A stretch of 64,000 bases of DNA from Eledone cirrhosa (GCA_964016885.1 OZ024742.1:11214181-11278180), one strand, 5' to 3'; positions 13,601 to 32,715 are shown, counted from the first letter of the stretch. A program made the numbers and translations. The notes: generated by a model not told the origin, from the letters alone.

Positions 13601-16138
13601 CACACACACATACATAGTCAGACAAGTGACACACACACACATATATAGTCACAGACAAGTGACACACACACACACATATATAGTCTCAGACATGTGACAC
13701 TCACACACACACATACATAGTCAGACAAGTGACTCACACACACACACATATATAGTCACAGACATGTGACACACACACAGAGACATATATAGTCACAGAC
13801 AAGTGACACACACACACACACATACATAGTCAGACAAGTGACACACACACACACACATATATAGTCACAGACAAGTGACACACACACACACATATATATA
13901 GTCAAAGACAAGTGACACACACACAAACATATATATAGGCACAGACAAGTGACAAACACACGCACACACACATATATAGTCACAGACATGTGACACACAC
14001 ACACAGACATATATAGTCACAGACAAGTGACACACACACACACACACACACATACATAGTCAGACAAGTGACACACACACACACATATATAGTCACAGAC
14101 ATGTGACACTCACACACATATAGTCACAGACAAGTGACACACACACACACATATATATTCACAGACATGTGACACACACACACACATATAGTCACAGACA
14201 AGTGACACACACACACATATATAGTCACAGACATGTGACACTCACACACACACATCTATAGACACAGACATGTGACACACACAAACATATATAGTCACAG
14301 ACATGTGACACACACACATACATATTCAGACAAGTGACACACACACACACATACATAATCACAGACAAGTGACACACACACACACATATATATAGTCACA
14401 GACAAGTGACGCACACACACACACACATACATAGTCACAGACAAGTGACACACACACACACACATATATAGTCACAGACAAGTGACACACACACGCACAC
14501 ACACACATATATAGTCACAGACATGTGATACACACACACACACACATCTATAGTCATAGACATGTGACACACACAAACATATATAGTCACAGACATGTGA
14601 CACACACACACACATACATAGTCAGACAAGTGACACACACACACACATACATAGTCACAGACAAGTGACACACACACACACATATATATAGTCACAGACA
14701 GGTGACACTCACACACACACATACATAGTCACAGACATGTGATACACACACACATATATAGTCACAGACAAGTGACGCACACACACACACATATATAGTC
14801 ACAGACATGTGACACACACACACACACACATATATAGTCACAGACAAGGGACACACACACACATATATAGTCACAGACATGTGACACACACACACACATA
14901 TATAGTCACAGACATGTGACACACACAAACATATATAGTCACAGACAAGTGACACACACACACACATACATAGTCACAGACAAGTAACACACACACACAC
15001 ACATATATAGTCACAGACATGTGACACTCACACACACACACATATATAGTCACATACATAGTCAGACAAGTTACACACACACACACACATATATAGTCAC
15101 AGACATGTGACACACACACACACACATATATAGTCACAGACATGTGACACTCACACACACATATAGTCACAGACAAGTGACACACACACACACACACACA
15201 TATATAGTCTCAGACATGTGACACACACACACACATATATAGTCACAGGCAAGTGACACACACACACACATGTATAGTCACAGACAAGTGACACACACAC
15301 ACACACACTTATATAGTCACAGTCAAGTGACACACACACACACATATATAGTCACAGACAAGTGACACACACATACATAGTCACAGACAAGTGACACACA
15401 CACACACACATATAGTCACAGACATGTGTCACACACACACACATATATAGTCACAGACATGTGACACTCACACACACATATAGTCACAGACAAGTGACAC
15501 ACACACACACACACATATATAGTCTCAGACATGTGACACACACACACACACATATATAGTCACAGACAAGTGACACACACACACACACATGTATAGTCAC
15601 AGACAAGTGACACACACACACATACATAGTCAGACAAGTGACACACACACACACATATATAGTGACCGACATGTGACACACACACATATATAGTCACAGA
15701 CATGTGACAAACACACACACACGTATACATAGTCAGACAAGTGACACACACACACACATATATAGTCACAGACAAGTGACACACACACACTAATATATAG
15801 TCACAGACATGTGACGCACACACACACACATACATAGTCACACATGTGACACACATACACACACATACATAGTCAGACAAGTGACACACACACACATATA
15901 TAGTCACAGACATGTGACACACACACACACACACATACATAGTCACAGACACGTGACACACACACACACACATATATAGTCACAGACAAGTGACACACAC
16001 ACACACATATATAGTCACAGACATGTGACACACACACACACACATACATAGTCACACATGTGACACACACACACACACATACATAGTCAGACAAGTGACA
16101 CACACACACACACACACATATATAGTCACAGACATCTG

Positions 16139-16171
<33 letters not shown>

Positions 16172-17454
16172 ATCACAGACAAGTGACGCACACACGCACA
16201 CACACACATATATAGTCACAGACATGTGACACTCACACACACACACATATATAGTCACATACATAGTCACACATGTGACACACACACACACACATATATA
16301 GTCACAGACATGTGACACACACACACACATATATAGTCACAGACATGTGACACTCACACACACATATAGTCACAGACAAGTGATACACACACACATACAT
16401 ATATATTCACAGACATGTGACTCACACACACACACATATATAGTCACAGACAAGTGACACACACACACACACATATATAGTCACAGACAAGTGACACACA
16501 CACACATACATAGTCACAGACAAGTGACACACACACACACATATAGTCACAGACAAGTGACACACACACATATATATAGTCACAGACAAGTAACACACAC
16601 ACACACACATATATATAGTCACAGACATGTGACACACACACACACATATATAGTCACGGACATGTGACACACACACACACATACATAGTCAGACTTGTGA
16701 CACACACACACATACATAGTCAGACAAGTGACACACACACACATATATAGTCACAGACATCTGACACACACACACACACATACATAATCACAGACATGTG
16801 ACACACACACACACACACATATTATCACAGACAAGTGACACACACACACATATATAGTCACAGACATGTGACACTCACACACACACACATATATATTCAC
16901 AGGCATGTGACACACACACATATATAGTCACAGACATGTGACACACACACACACATATATATAGTCACAGACAAGTTACACACACACACACACACACACA
17001 TACATATATATAGTCACAGACATGTGACACACACACATATATATAGTCACAGACATGTGACACACACACACACACACACATATATATAGTCACAGACATG
17101 TGACACACACACACACACATAGTCACAGACAAGTGACACTCACACACACACACATATATAGTCACATACATGTGACACACACACACACACACATATATAG
17201 TCACATACATGTGACACACACACACACATATATAGTCACATACATGTGACACACACACACATATATAGTCACAGACAAATGACACACACACACATATATA
17301 GTCACAGGCATGTGACACACACACACACATATATAGTCTCAGACATGTGACACACACACATATATAGTCACAGACATGTGACACACACACACACACACAT
17401 ATATAGTCACAGACAAGTGACACACACACACACATATATAGTCACAGATATGTG

Positions 17455-17485
<31 letters not shown>

Positions 17486-18202
17486 GTCAAAGACATGTGA
17501 CACACACACACATATATAGTCACAGACAAATGACACACACACATATATAGTCACAGACACGTGACACACACACACACATATATAGTCTCAGACATGTGAC
17601 ACACACACATATATAGTCACAGACATGTGACACACACACACACACACACACATATATAGTCACAGACAAGTGACACACACACACACATATATAGTCACAG
17701 ACATGTGACACACACACACAGACATATATATTCACAGACATGTGACACTCACACACACACACACATATATAGTCACAGACAAGTGACACACACACACACA
17801 TATATATAGTCACAGACAAGTGACACATACACACACACATATATAGTCACAGACATGTGACACACACACACACATATATAGTCACAGACAAGTGACACAC
17901 ACACACATATATAGTCACAGACAAGTGACACCCACACACACACACACACATATATAGTCACAGACATGTGACACACACACACACAAATATATAGTCACAG
18001 ACAAGTGACACTCACACACACACACATAGTCACAAACAAGTGACACACACACACACACACATATATAGTCACAGACATGTGACACACACACACACACACA
18101 CATACATAGACAGAGAAATGTGACACTCACACACACACACACATATAGTCACAGACATGTGACATTCACACACACACACACATATATAGTCACAGACATG
18201 TG

Positions 18203-18243
<41 letters not shown>

Positions 18244-18399
18244 GTCACAGGCATGTGACACACACACACACACATATATAGTCACATACATAGTCAGACA
18301 AGTGACACACACACATATATAGCCAGAGACATGTGACACACACACACACACACACATATATAGTCACATACATGTGACACACACATACACACACACATA
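10559..18399. repeat. Array C higher-order unit, copy 1 (~7.84 kb)
   Basis: Copy boundaries are set by the rare marker TACAGCCACAGACATG, found at 10,559, 18,400, 25,441 and 32,581. A second marker, TTTATATGGTCACAGAC, lies about 850 bp inside each copy, here at 11,410. Copy 1 is about 0.8 kb longer than copies 2 and 3. It lacks the CACAACACAC phase slip that the other three share just after the second marker. The copy start is arbitrary; the true duplication edges are not visible. Confidence 0.8.
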
Positions 18400-18497
18400 T
18401 ACAGCCACAGACATGTGACACACACACACACACACATATATAGTCACAGACATGTGACACACACACACACACACACACATATAGTCACAGACAGGTG

Positions 18498-18530
<33 letters not shown>

Positions 18531-21500
18531 GTCACAGACAAGTGATACACACACACACATATATAGCCACATACATGTGACACACACACACACATATATA
18601 TAGTTACAGACAAGTAACACACACACACACACACACATAGTCATACAAGTTACACACACACACACACATATATAGTCTCAGACATGTGGCACACACACAC
18701 ACACATATATAGTCACAGACAAGTGACACACACACATACACACATACATAATAAGACAAGTGACACACACACACACACACATATATAGTCACAGACAAAT
18801 GACACACACACACACACACATATATAGTCACAGACATGTGACACACACACACACACACACACACATACATAGTCAGACAAGTGACACACACACACACATA
18901 TATAGTCACAGACATGTGACACACACACACACACATATATATAGTCACAGAAAAGTGACACACACACACATATGTAGTCACAGACAAGTGACACACACAC
19001 ACAGAGATATATAGTCACAGACATGTGACACACACACACACACATAGTCAGACATGTGACACTCATACACACATATATAGTCACAGACATGTGACACACA
19101 CACACATATATATAGTCACAGACATGTGACACTCACACACACACACATATATAGTCACAGACAAGTGACACACACACACACACATATATAGTCACAGACA
19201 TGTGACACACATACACACACACATTTATATGGTCACAGACAAGTGACACACACAACACACATATATAGTCACAGACAAGTGACACACACACACACACATA
19301 TATAGTCACAGACATGTGACACTCACACACACATATATAGTCACAGACAAGTGACACTTACACACACACACATATATAGTCACATAAATGTGACACACAC
19401 ACACACATATATAGTGACAGACATGTGACACACACACACATACATAGTCACAGACAAGTGACACACACACACACACATATATATAGTCACATACATGTGA
19501 CACACACACACATATATAGTCACAGACAAGTGACACACACACACACACATATATAGTCACAGACATGTAACACACACACACATATATAGTCACAGACATG
19601 TGACACACACACAGACATATATAGTCACAGACAACTGACATACACACATATATAGTCACAGACAAGTGACACACACACACACACACACATATATAGTCAC
19701 AGACAAGTGACACACACACACACACATACATAGTCAGACAAGTGACACACACACACACACATATATAGTCACAGACAAGTGACAGACACACACACATATA
19801 TAGTCACAGACAGGTGACACTGACACACACACATACATAGTCACAGACATGTGACACACACACACACACACATATATAGTCACAGACATGTGACACACAC
19901 ACACACATATATAGTCTCAGACATGTGACACACACACACACATATATAGTCACAGACATGTGACACACACACACACGCATACATAGTCAGACAATTGACA
20001 CACACACACACATATAGTCACAGACAAGTGACACACACACACACATATATAGTCACAGACAAGTGACACACACTCACACATATATAGTCACAGACATGTG
20101 ACACACACTCACACACATATATAGTCACAGACATGTGACACACACGCACATACATAGTCACAGACAAGTGACACACACACACACACATATATATAGTCAC
20201 AGACAAGTGACACACACACACACACACATATATAGTCACAGACATGTGACACACACACACAGACATATATAGTCACAGACAAGTGACACACACACACACA
20301 CATACATAGTCAGACAAGTGACACACACACACACACATATATAGTTACAGACAAGTGACACACACACACATATATAGTCACAGACATGTGACACTCACAC
20401 ACATACATAGTCAGACAAGTGACACACACACACACACATATATAGTCACAGACAAGTGACACACACACACACACATATATAGTCACAGACATGTGACACA
20501 CACACACAGACATATATAGTCACAGACAAGTGACACACACACACACACATACATAGTCAGACAAGTGACACACACACACACACACATATAGTCACTGACA
20601 TGTGACACTCACACACATATAGTCACAGACAAGTGACACACACACATATATATAGTCACAGACAAGTGACACACACACGCACACACACACATATATAGTC
20701 ACAGACATGTGACACACACACACACACATATATAGTCACAGACAAGTGACACACACACACATATATAGTCACAGACATGTGACACTCACACACACACATC
20801 TATAGTCACAGACATGTGACACACACAAACATATATAGTCACAGACATGTGACACACACACACATACATAGTCAGACAAGTGACACACATACACACATAC
20901 ATAATCACAGACAAGTGACACACACACACACACATACATAGTCACAGACATGTGACACACACACACACACATAAATAGTCACAGACAAGTGACACACACA
21001 CACACATACATAGTCACAGACAAGTAACACACACACACACACATATATAGTCACAGACATGTGACACACACAAACATATATCGTCACAGACAAGTGACAC
21101 ACACACACACATACATAGTCACAGACAAGTAACACACACACACACACATGTATAGTCACAGACATGTGACACACACACACACATATGTAGTCACAGACAT
21201 GTGACACTCACACACACATATAGTCACAGAAAAGTGACACACACACACACATATATAGTCACAGACATGTGACACACACACACGCATACATAGTCAGACA
21301 AGCGACACACACACACACACATATATAGTCACAGACAATTGACACACACACACACATATATAGTCACAGACAAGTGACACACACACACATATATAGTCAC
21401 AGACATGTGACACACACACACATATATAGTCACAGACATGTGACACACACGCACATACATAGTCACAGACAAGTGACACTAACACACACACACATATATA

Positions 21501-24500
21501 TATAGTCACAGACAAGTGACACACACACACACACACATATATAGTCACAGACATGTGACACACACACAGACATATATAGTCACGGACAAGTGACACACAC
21601 ACACACACATACATAGTCAGACAAGTGACACACACACACACACATATATAGTCACAGACAAGTGACACACACACACACATATATAGTCTCAGACATGTGA
21701 CACTCACACACACACATACATAGTCAGACAAGTGACTCACACACACACACACATATATAGTCACAGACAAGTGACACACACACACACATATATATAGGCA
21801 CAGACAAGTGACACACACACAAACATATATATAGGCACAGACAAGTGACAAACACACGCACACACACACATATATATTCACAGACATGTGACACACACAC
21901 ACACACACATATAGTCACAGACAAGTGACACACACACACAGACATATATAGTCACAGACAAGTGACACACACACACACACACATACATAGTCAGACAAGT
22001 GACACACACACACACACATATATAGTCACAGACATGTGACACTCACACACATATAGTCACAGACAAGTGACACACACACACACACACATATATATTCACA
22101 GACATGTGACACACACACACACACATATAGTCACAGACAAGTGACACACACACACATATATAGTCACAGACATGTGACACTCACACACACACATCTATAG
22201 ACACAGACATGTGACACACACAAACATATATAGTCACAGACATGTGACACACAGACACACATACATAGTCAGACAAGTGACACACACACACACATACATA
22301 GTCACAGACAAGTGACACACACACACACATATATATAGTCACAGACAGGTGACACTCACACACACACATACATAGTCACAGACATGTGATACACACATAC
22401 ATATATAGTCACAGACAAGTGACGCACACACACACACATATATAGTCACAGACATGTGACACACACACACACACATATATAGTCACAGACAAGTGACACA
22501 CACACACATATATAGTCACAGACATGTGACACACACACACACATATATAGTCACAGACATGTGACACACACAAACATATATAGTCACAGACAAGTGACAC
22601 ACACACACACATACATAGTCACAGACAAGTAACACACACACACACACACATATATAGTCACAGACATGTGACACTCACACACACACACATATATAGTCAC
22701 ATACATAGTCAGACAAGTGACACACACACACACACATATATAGTCACAGACATGTGACACACACACACACACATATATAGTCACAGACATGTGACACTCA
22801 CACACACATATAGGCACAGACAAGTGACACACACACACACATATATAGTCTCAGACTTGTGACACACACACACACACATATATAGTCACAGACAAGTGAC
22901 ACACACACACACATGTATAGTCACAGACAAGTGACACACACACACACACACACTTATATAGTCACAGTCAAGTGACACACACACACACATATATAGTCAC
23001 AGACAAGTGACACACACATACATAGTCACAGACAAGTGACACACACACACACACATATAGTCACAGACATGTGACACACACACACACATATATAGTCACA
23101 GACATGTGACACTCACACACACATATAGTCACAGACAAGTGACACACACACACACACACATATAGTCACAGACATGTGACACACACACACACATATATAG
23201 TCACAGACATGTGACACTCACACACACATATAGTCACAGACAAGTGACACACACACACACACACATATATAGTCACAGACAAGTGACACACACACACTAA
23301 TATATAGTCACAGACATGTGACACACACACACACACATACATAGTCACACATGTGACACACACACACACACATACATAGTCAGACAAGTGACACACACAC
23401 ACACATATATAGTCACAGACATGTGACACACACACACACACATATATAGTCACAGACATTTGACACACACACACAGACATATATAGTCACAGACAAGTGA
23501 CACACACACACACACATACATAGTCAGACAAGTGACACACACACACACACATATATAGTTACAGACAAGTGACACACACACACATATATAGTCACAGACA
23601 TGTGACACTCACACACATACATAGTCAGACAAGTGACACACACACACACACACACATATATAGTCACAGACAAGTGACACACACACACACACATACATAG
23701 TCACAGACATGTGACACTCACACACACACATCTATAGTCACAGACATGTGACACACACAAACATATATAGTCACAGACATGTGACACACACACACATACA
23801 TAGTCAGACAAGTGACACACATACACACACACATATAGTCACAGACATGTGACACTCACACACATATAGTCACAGACAAGTGACACACACACATATATAT
23901 AGTCACAGACAAGTGACACACACACGCACACACACACATATATAGTCACAGACATGTGACACACACACACACACATATATAGTCACAGACATGTGACACT
24001 CACACACACACATCTATAGTCACAGACATGTGACACACACAAACATATATAGTCACAGACATGTGACACACACACACATACATAGTCAGACAAGTGACAC
24101 ACATACACACATACATAATCACAGACAAGTGACACACACACACACACACACATACATAGTCACAGACATGTGACACACACACACACACACATAAATAGTC
24201 ACAGACAAGTGACACACATACACACACACACACATATATAGTCACAGACATGTGACACACACAAACATATATCGTCACAGACAAGTGACACACACATACA
24301 CATACATAGTCACAGACAAGTAACACACACACACACACATATATAGTCACAGACATGTGACACACACACACATATATAGTCACAGACATGTGACACACAC
24401 GCACATACATAGTCACAGACGAGTGACACTAACACACACACACATATATATAGTCACAGACAAGTGACACACACACACACACACATATATAGTCACAGAC

Positions 24501-25243
24501 AAGTGACACACACACACACATATATAGTCACATACATGTGACACACACACACATATATAGTCACAGACAAATGACACACACACATATATAGTCACAGACA
24601 CGTGACACACACACACATATATATAGTCTCAGACATGTGACACACACACATATATAGTCACAGACATGTGACACACACACACACACACACACATATATAG
24701 TCACAGACAAGTGACACACACACACACATATATAGTCACAGACATGTGACACACACACACAGACATATATATTCACAGACATGTGACACTCACACACACA
24801 CACACATATATAGTCACAGACAAGTGACACACACACACACATATATATAGTCACAGACAAGTGACACATACACACACACATATATAGTCACAGACATGTG
24901 ACACACACACACACATATATAGTCACAGACAAGTGACACACACACACATATATAGTCACAGACAAGTGACACCCACACACACACACACACATATATAGTC
25001 ACAGACATGTGACACACACACACACAAATATATAGTCACAGACAAGTGACACTCACACACACACACATAGTCACAGACAAGTGACACACACACACACACA
25101 CATATATAGTCACAGACATGTGACACACACACAAACACACACATACATAGACAGAGATATGTGACACTCACACACACACACACATATAGTCACAGACATG
25201 TGACATTCACACACACACACACATATATAGTCACAGACATGTG

Positions 25244-25284
<41 letters not shown>

Positions 25285-25440
25285 GTCACAGACATGTGAC
25301 ACACACACACACACATATATAGTCACATACATAGTCAGACAAGTGACACACACACATATATAGCCAGAGACATGTGACACACACACACACACACACATAT
25401 ATAGTCACATACATGTGACACACACATACACACACAAATA
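18400..25440. repeat. Array C higher-order unit, copy 2 (~7.04 kb)
   Basis: The copy starts with the TACAGCC marker at 18,400 and has the TTTATATGG marker at 19,224. The order of core variants closely follows copy 3; for example the stretch at 17,520-18,478, just before this copy, matches 24,561-25,519 at a constant 7,041-bp offset. The offset then grows to 7,049 (near 19.1 kb), 7,094 (near 20.8 kb) and 7,106 (near 22.2 kb). This shows small gains and losses of units or CA steps since duplication. Confidence 0.82.
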
Positions 25441-25537
25441 TACAGCCACAGACATGTGACACACACACACACACACATATATAGTAACAGACATGTGACA
25501 CACACACACACACACACACATATAGTCACAGACAGGT

Positions 25538-25575
<38 letters not shown>

Positions 25576-28500
25576 GTCACAGACAAGTGATACACACACA
25601 CACATATATAGCCACAGACATGTGACACACACACACACATATATATAGTTACAGACAAGTAACACACACACACACACACACATATATAGTCACAGACATG
25701 TGGCACACACACACACACATATATAGTCACAGACAAGTGACACACACACACACACATATATAGTCACAGACATGACACACACACATACACACATACATAA
25801 TAAGACAAGTGACACACACACACACACACACATATATAGTCACAGACAAATGACACACACACACACACACATATATAGTCACAGACATGTGACACACACA
25901 CACACACACACATACATAGTCAGACAAGTGACACACACACACACATATATAGTCACAGACATGTGACACACACACACACACATATATATAGTCACAGAAA
26001 AGTGACACACACACACATATGTAGTCACAGACAAGTGACACACACACACACAAAGATATATAGTCACAGACATGTGACACACACACACACACATAGTCAG
26101 ACATGTGACACTCATACACACATATATAGTCACAGACATGTGACACACACACACATATATATAGTCACAGACATGTGACACTCACACACACACACATATA
26201 TAGTCACAGACAAGTGACACACACACACACACATATATAGTCACAGACATGTGACACACATACACACACACATTTATATGGTCACAGACAAGTGACACAC
26301 ACAACACACATATATAGTCACAGACAAGTGACACACACACACACACATATATAGTCACAGACATGTGACACTCACACACACATATATAGTCACAGACAAG
26401 TGACACTTACACACACACACATATATAGTCACATAAATGTGACACACACACACACATATATAGTGACAGACATGTGACACACACACACATACATAGTCAC
26501 AGACAAGTGACACACACACACACACATATATATAGTCACAGACATGTGACACACACACACATATATAGTCACAGACAAGTGACACACACACACACACATA
26601 TATAGTCACAGACATGTAACACACACACACATATATAGTCACAGACATGTGACACACACACAGACATATATAGTCACAGACAACTGACATACACACACAC
26701 ACATACATAGTCACAGACAAGTGACACACACACACACACACATATATAGTCACAGACAAGTGACACACACACACACATATATAGTCACAGACAAGTGACA
26801 CACACACACACACATACATAGTCAGACAAGTGACACACACACACACACATATATAGTCACAGACAAGTGACAGACACACACACATATATAGTCACAGACA
26901 GGTGACACTCACACACACACATACATAGTCACAGACATGTGACACACACACACACACACACATATATAGTCACAGACATGTGACACACACACACATATAT
27001 AGTCTCAGACATGTGACACACACACACACATATATAGTCACAGACATGTGACACACACACACACGCATACATAGTCAGACAATTGACACACACACACACA
27101 CACATATAGTCACAGACAAGTGACACACACACACACATATATAGTCACAGACAAGTGACACACACTCACACATATATAGTCACAGACATGTGACACACAC
27201 TCACACACATATATAGTCACAGACATGTGACACACACGCACATACATAGTCACAGACAAGTGACACACACACACACATATATATAGTCACAGACAAGTGA
27301 CACACACACACACACACATATATAGTCACAGACATGTGACATACACACACAGACATATATAGTCACAGACAAGTGACACACACACACACACATACATAGT
27401 CAGACAAGTGACACACACACACACACATATATAGTTACAGACAAGTGACACACACACACATATATAGTCACAGACATGTGACACTCACACACATACATAG
27501 TCAGACAAGTGACACACACACACACACATATATAGTCACAGACAAGTGACACACACACACACACACACATATATAGTCACAGACATGTGACACACACACA
27601 CAGACATATATAGTCACAGACAAGTGACACACACACACACACATACATAGTCAGACAAGTGACACACACACACACACACATATAGTCACTGACATGTGAC
27701 ACTCACACACATATAGTCACAGACAAGTGACACACACACATATATATAGTCACAGACAAGTGACACACACACGCACACACACACATATATAGTCACAGAC
27801 ATGTGACACACACACACACACACATATAGTCACAGACAAGTGACACACACACACATATATAGTCACAGACATGTGACACTCACACACACACATCTATAGT
27901 CACAGACATGTGACACACACAAACATATATAGTCACAGACATGTGACACACACACACATACATAGTCAGACAAGTGACACACATACACACATACATAATC
28001 ACAGACAAGTGACACACACACACACACATACATAGTCACAGACATGTGACACACACACACACACATAAATAGTCACAGACAAGTGACACACATACACACA
28101 CACACACATATATAGTCACAGACATGTGACACACACAAACATATATCGTCACAGACAAGTGACACACACACACACATACATAGTCACAGACAAGTAACAC
28201 ACACACACACACATATATAGTCACAGACATGTGACACACACACAAACATATATCGTCACAGACAAGTGACACACACACACACATACATAGTCACAGACAA
28301 GTAACACACACACACACACATGTATAGTCACAGACATGTGACACACACACACACATATGTAGTCACAGACATGTGACACTCACACACACATATAGTCACA
28401 GAAAAGTGACACACACACACACATATATAGTCACAGACATGTGACACACACACACGCATACATAGTCAGACAAGCGACACACACACACACACATATATAG

Positions 28501-29881
28501 TCACAGACAATTGACACACACACACACATATATAGTCACAGACAAGTGACACACACACACATATATAGTCACAGACATGTGACACACACACACATATATA
28601 GTCACAGACATGTGACACACACGCACATACATAGTCACAGACAAGTGACACTAACACACACACACATATATATAGTCACAGACAAGTGACACACACACAC
28701 ACACACATATATAGTCACAGACATGTGACACACACACAGACATATATAGTCACGGACAAGTGACACACACACACACACATATATAGTCACAGACAAGTGA
28801 CACACACACACACATATATAGTCTCAGACATGTGACACTCACACACACACATACATAGTCAGACAAGTGACTCACACACACACACATATATAGTCACAGA
28901 CAAGTGACACACACACACACATATATATAGGCACAGACAAGTGACACACACACAAGCATATATATAGGCACAGACAAGTGACAAACACACGCACACACAC
29001 ACATATATATTCACAGACATGTGACACACACACACACACACAGACATATATAGTCACAGACAAGTGACACACACACACACACACACACATACATAGTCAG
29101 ACAAGTGACACACACACACACACATATATAGTCACAGACATGTGACACTCACACACATATAGTCACAGACAAGTGACACACACACACACACACATATACA
29201 TTCACAGACATGTGACACACACACACACACATATAGTCACAGACAAGTGACACACACACACATATATAGTCACAGACATGTGACACTCACACACACACAT
29301 CTATAGACACAGACATGTGACACACACAAACATATATAGTCACAGACATGTGACACACAGACACACATACATAGTCAGACAAGTGACACACACACACACA
29401 TACATAGTCACAGACAAGTGACACACACACACACATATATATAGTCACAGACAGGTGACACTCACACACACACATACATAGTCACAGACATGTGATACAC
29501 ACATACATATATAGTCACAGACAAGTGACGCACACACACACACATATATAGTCACAGATATGTGACACACACACACACACATATATAGTCACAGACAAGT
29601 GACACACACACACATATACAGTCACAGACATGTGACACACACACACACATATATAGTCACAGACATGTGACACACACACACACACATACATAGTCACAGA
29701 CACGTGACACACACACACACACATTTATAGTCACAGACAAGTGACACACACACACACATATATAGTCACAGACATGTGACACACACACACACACATACAT
29801 AGTCACACATGTGACACACACACACATACATAGTCAGGCAAGTGACACACACACACACACATATATAGTCACAGACATCTG

Positions 29882-29912
<31 letters not shown>

Positions 29913-31125
29913 ATCACAGACAAGTGACGCACACACGCACACACACACATATATAGTCACAGACATGTGACACACACACACATATATAGTCACAGACATG
30001 TGACACTCACACACACACATATATAGTCACATACATAGTCACACAAGTGACACACACACACACACATATATAGTCACAGACATGTGACACACACACACAC
30101 ACACATATATAGTCACAGACATGTGACACTCACACACACATATAGTCACAGACAAGTGACACACACACACATACATATATATTCACAGACATGTGACTCA
30201 CACACACACACATATATAGTCACAGACAAGTGACACACACACACATATATAGTCACAGACAAGTGACACACACACACATACATAGTCACAGACAAGTGAC
30301 ACACACACACACATATAGTCACAGACAAGTGACACACACACATATATATAGTCACAGACAAGTAACACACACACACACACATATATATAGTCACAGACAT
30401 GTGACACACACACACACATACATAGTCAGACAAGTGACACACACACACATATATAGTCACAGACATGTGACACACACACACACACACATACATAGTCACA
30501 GACATGTGACACACACACACACACACATATTATCACAGACAAGTGACACACACACACATATATAGTCACAGACATGTGACACACACACACACACATATAT
30601 AGTCACAGACAAGTGACACTCACACACACACACATATATATTCACAGGCATGTGACACCCACACACACATATATAGTCACAGACATGTGACACACACACA
30701 CACATATATATAGTCACAGACAAGTTACACACACACACACACACACACATACATATATATAGTCACAGACATGTGACACACACACACATATATATAGTCA
30801 CAGACATGTGACACACACACACACACATATATATAGTCACAGACATGTGACACACACACACACATAGTCACAGACAAGTGACACTCACACACACACACAT
30901 ATATAGTCACAGACATGTGACACACACACACACACACATATATAGTCACATACATGTGACACACACACACACATATATAGTCACATACATGTGACACACA
31001 CACACATATATAGTCACAGACAAATGACACACACACACATATATAGTCACAGACATGTGACACACACACACACATATATAGTCTCAGACATGTGACACAC
31101 ACACATATATAGTCACAGACATGTG

Positions 31126-31158
<33 letters not shown>

Positions 31159-31206
31159 GTCACAGACAAGTGACACACACACACACATATATAGTCACAG
31201 ATATGT

Positions 31207-31266
<60 letters not shown>

Positions 31267-31484
31267 GTCAAAGACATGTGACACACACACACATATATAG
31301 TCACAGACAAAAGACAAACACACACATATATAGTCACAGACACGTGACACACACACACACATATATAGTCTCAGACATGTGACACACACACATATATAGT
31401 CACAGACATGTGACACACACACACACACATATATAGTCACAGACAAGTGACACACACACACACATATATAGTCACAGACATGTG

Positions 31485-31519
<35 letters not shown>

Positions 31520-32580
31520 GTCACAGACACGTGACACACACACACACACATATAGTCTCAGACATGTGACACACACACATATATAGTCACAGACATGTGA
31601 CACACACACACACACACACACATATGTATAGTCACAGACAAGTGACACACACACACATATATAGTCACAGACATGTGACACACACACACACACATACATA
31701 GTCAGACATGTGACACACACACACACACATACATAGTCAGACAAGTGACACATACACACACATATATAGTCACAGACAAGTGACACACACACACACATAT
31801 ATATAGTCACAGACATGTGACACACACACACACACACATACATAGTCAGACATGTGACTCACACACACACATATATAGTCACAGACATGTGACACATACA
31901 TAGTCACAGACACGTGACGCACACACACACACACATATATAGTCACAGACAAGTGACACACACACACATATATAGTCACAGACATGTGACACACACACAC
32001 ACACACATATATATAGTCACAGACAAGTGACACTCACACACACACACATATATATTCACAGGCATGTGACACACACACACACTTATATAGTCACAGACAT
32101 GTGACACACACACACACACATATATAGTCACAGACAAGTGACGCACACACGCACACACACACATATATAGTCACAGACATATGACACACACACACACACA
32201 TATATATAGTCACAGACATGTGACACTCACACACACACACATATATAGTCACGTACATAGTCACACAAGTGACACACACACACACACACATATATAGTCA
32301 CAGACATGTGACACACATACACACACACATATATAGTCACAGACATGTGACACTCACACACACATATAGTCACAGACAAGTGACACACACACACACACAT
32401 ATATATTCACAGACATGTGACACACACACACACACATATATAGTCACAGACAAGTGACACACACACACACACATATATAGTCACAGACAAGTGACACACA
32501 CACACATACATAGTCACAGACAAGTGACACACACACATATATATAGTCACAGACAAGTATCACACATACACACACACATA
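25441..32580. repeat. Array C higher-order unit, copy 3 (~7.14 kb)
   Basis: The copy starts with the TACAGCC marker at 25,441; the TTTATATGG marker is at 26,273. Long stretches match copy 4 without visible differences: 26,355-26,885 equals 33,520-34,050 at a 7,165-bp offset when read as translated strings, and 28,036-28,284 equals 35,207-35,455 at 7,171 bp. The offset rises to 7,206 bp by 29.3 kb. Copies 3 and 4 are therefore the most recently separated large pair. Confidence 0.85.
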
Positions 32581-32677
32581 TACAGCCACAGACATGTGAC
32601 ACACACACACACACACATATATAGTCACAGACATGTGACACACACACACACACACACACATATAGTCACAGACAGGT

Positions 32678-32715
<38 letters not shown>

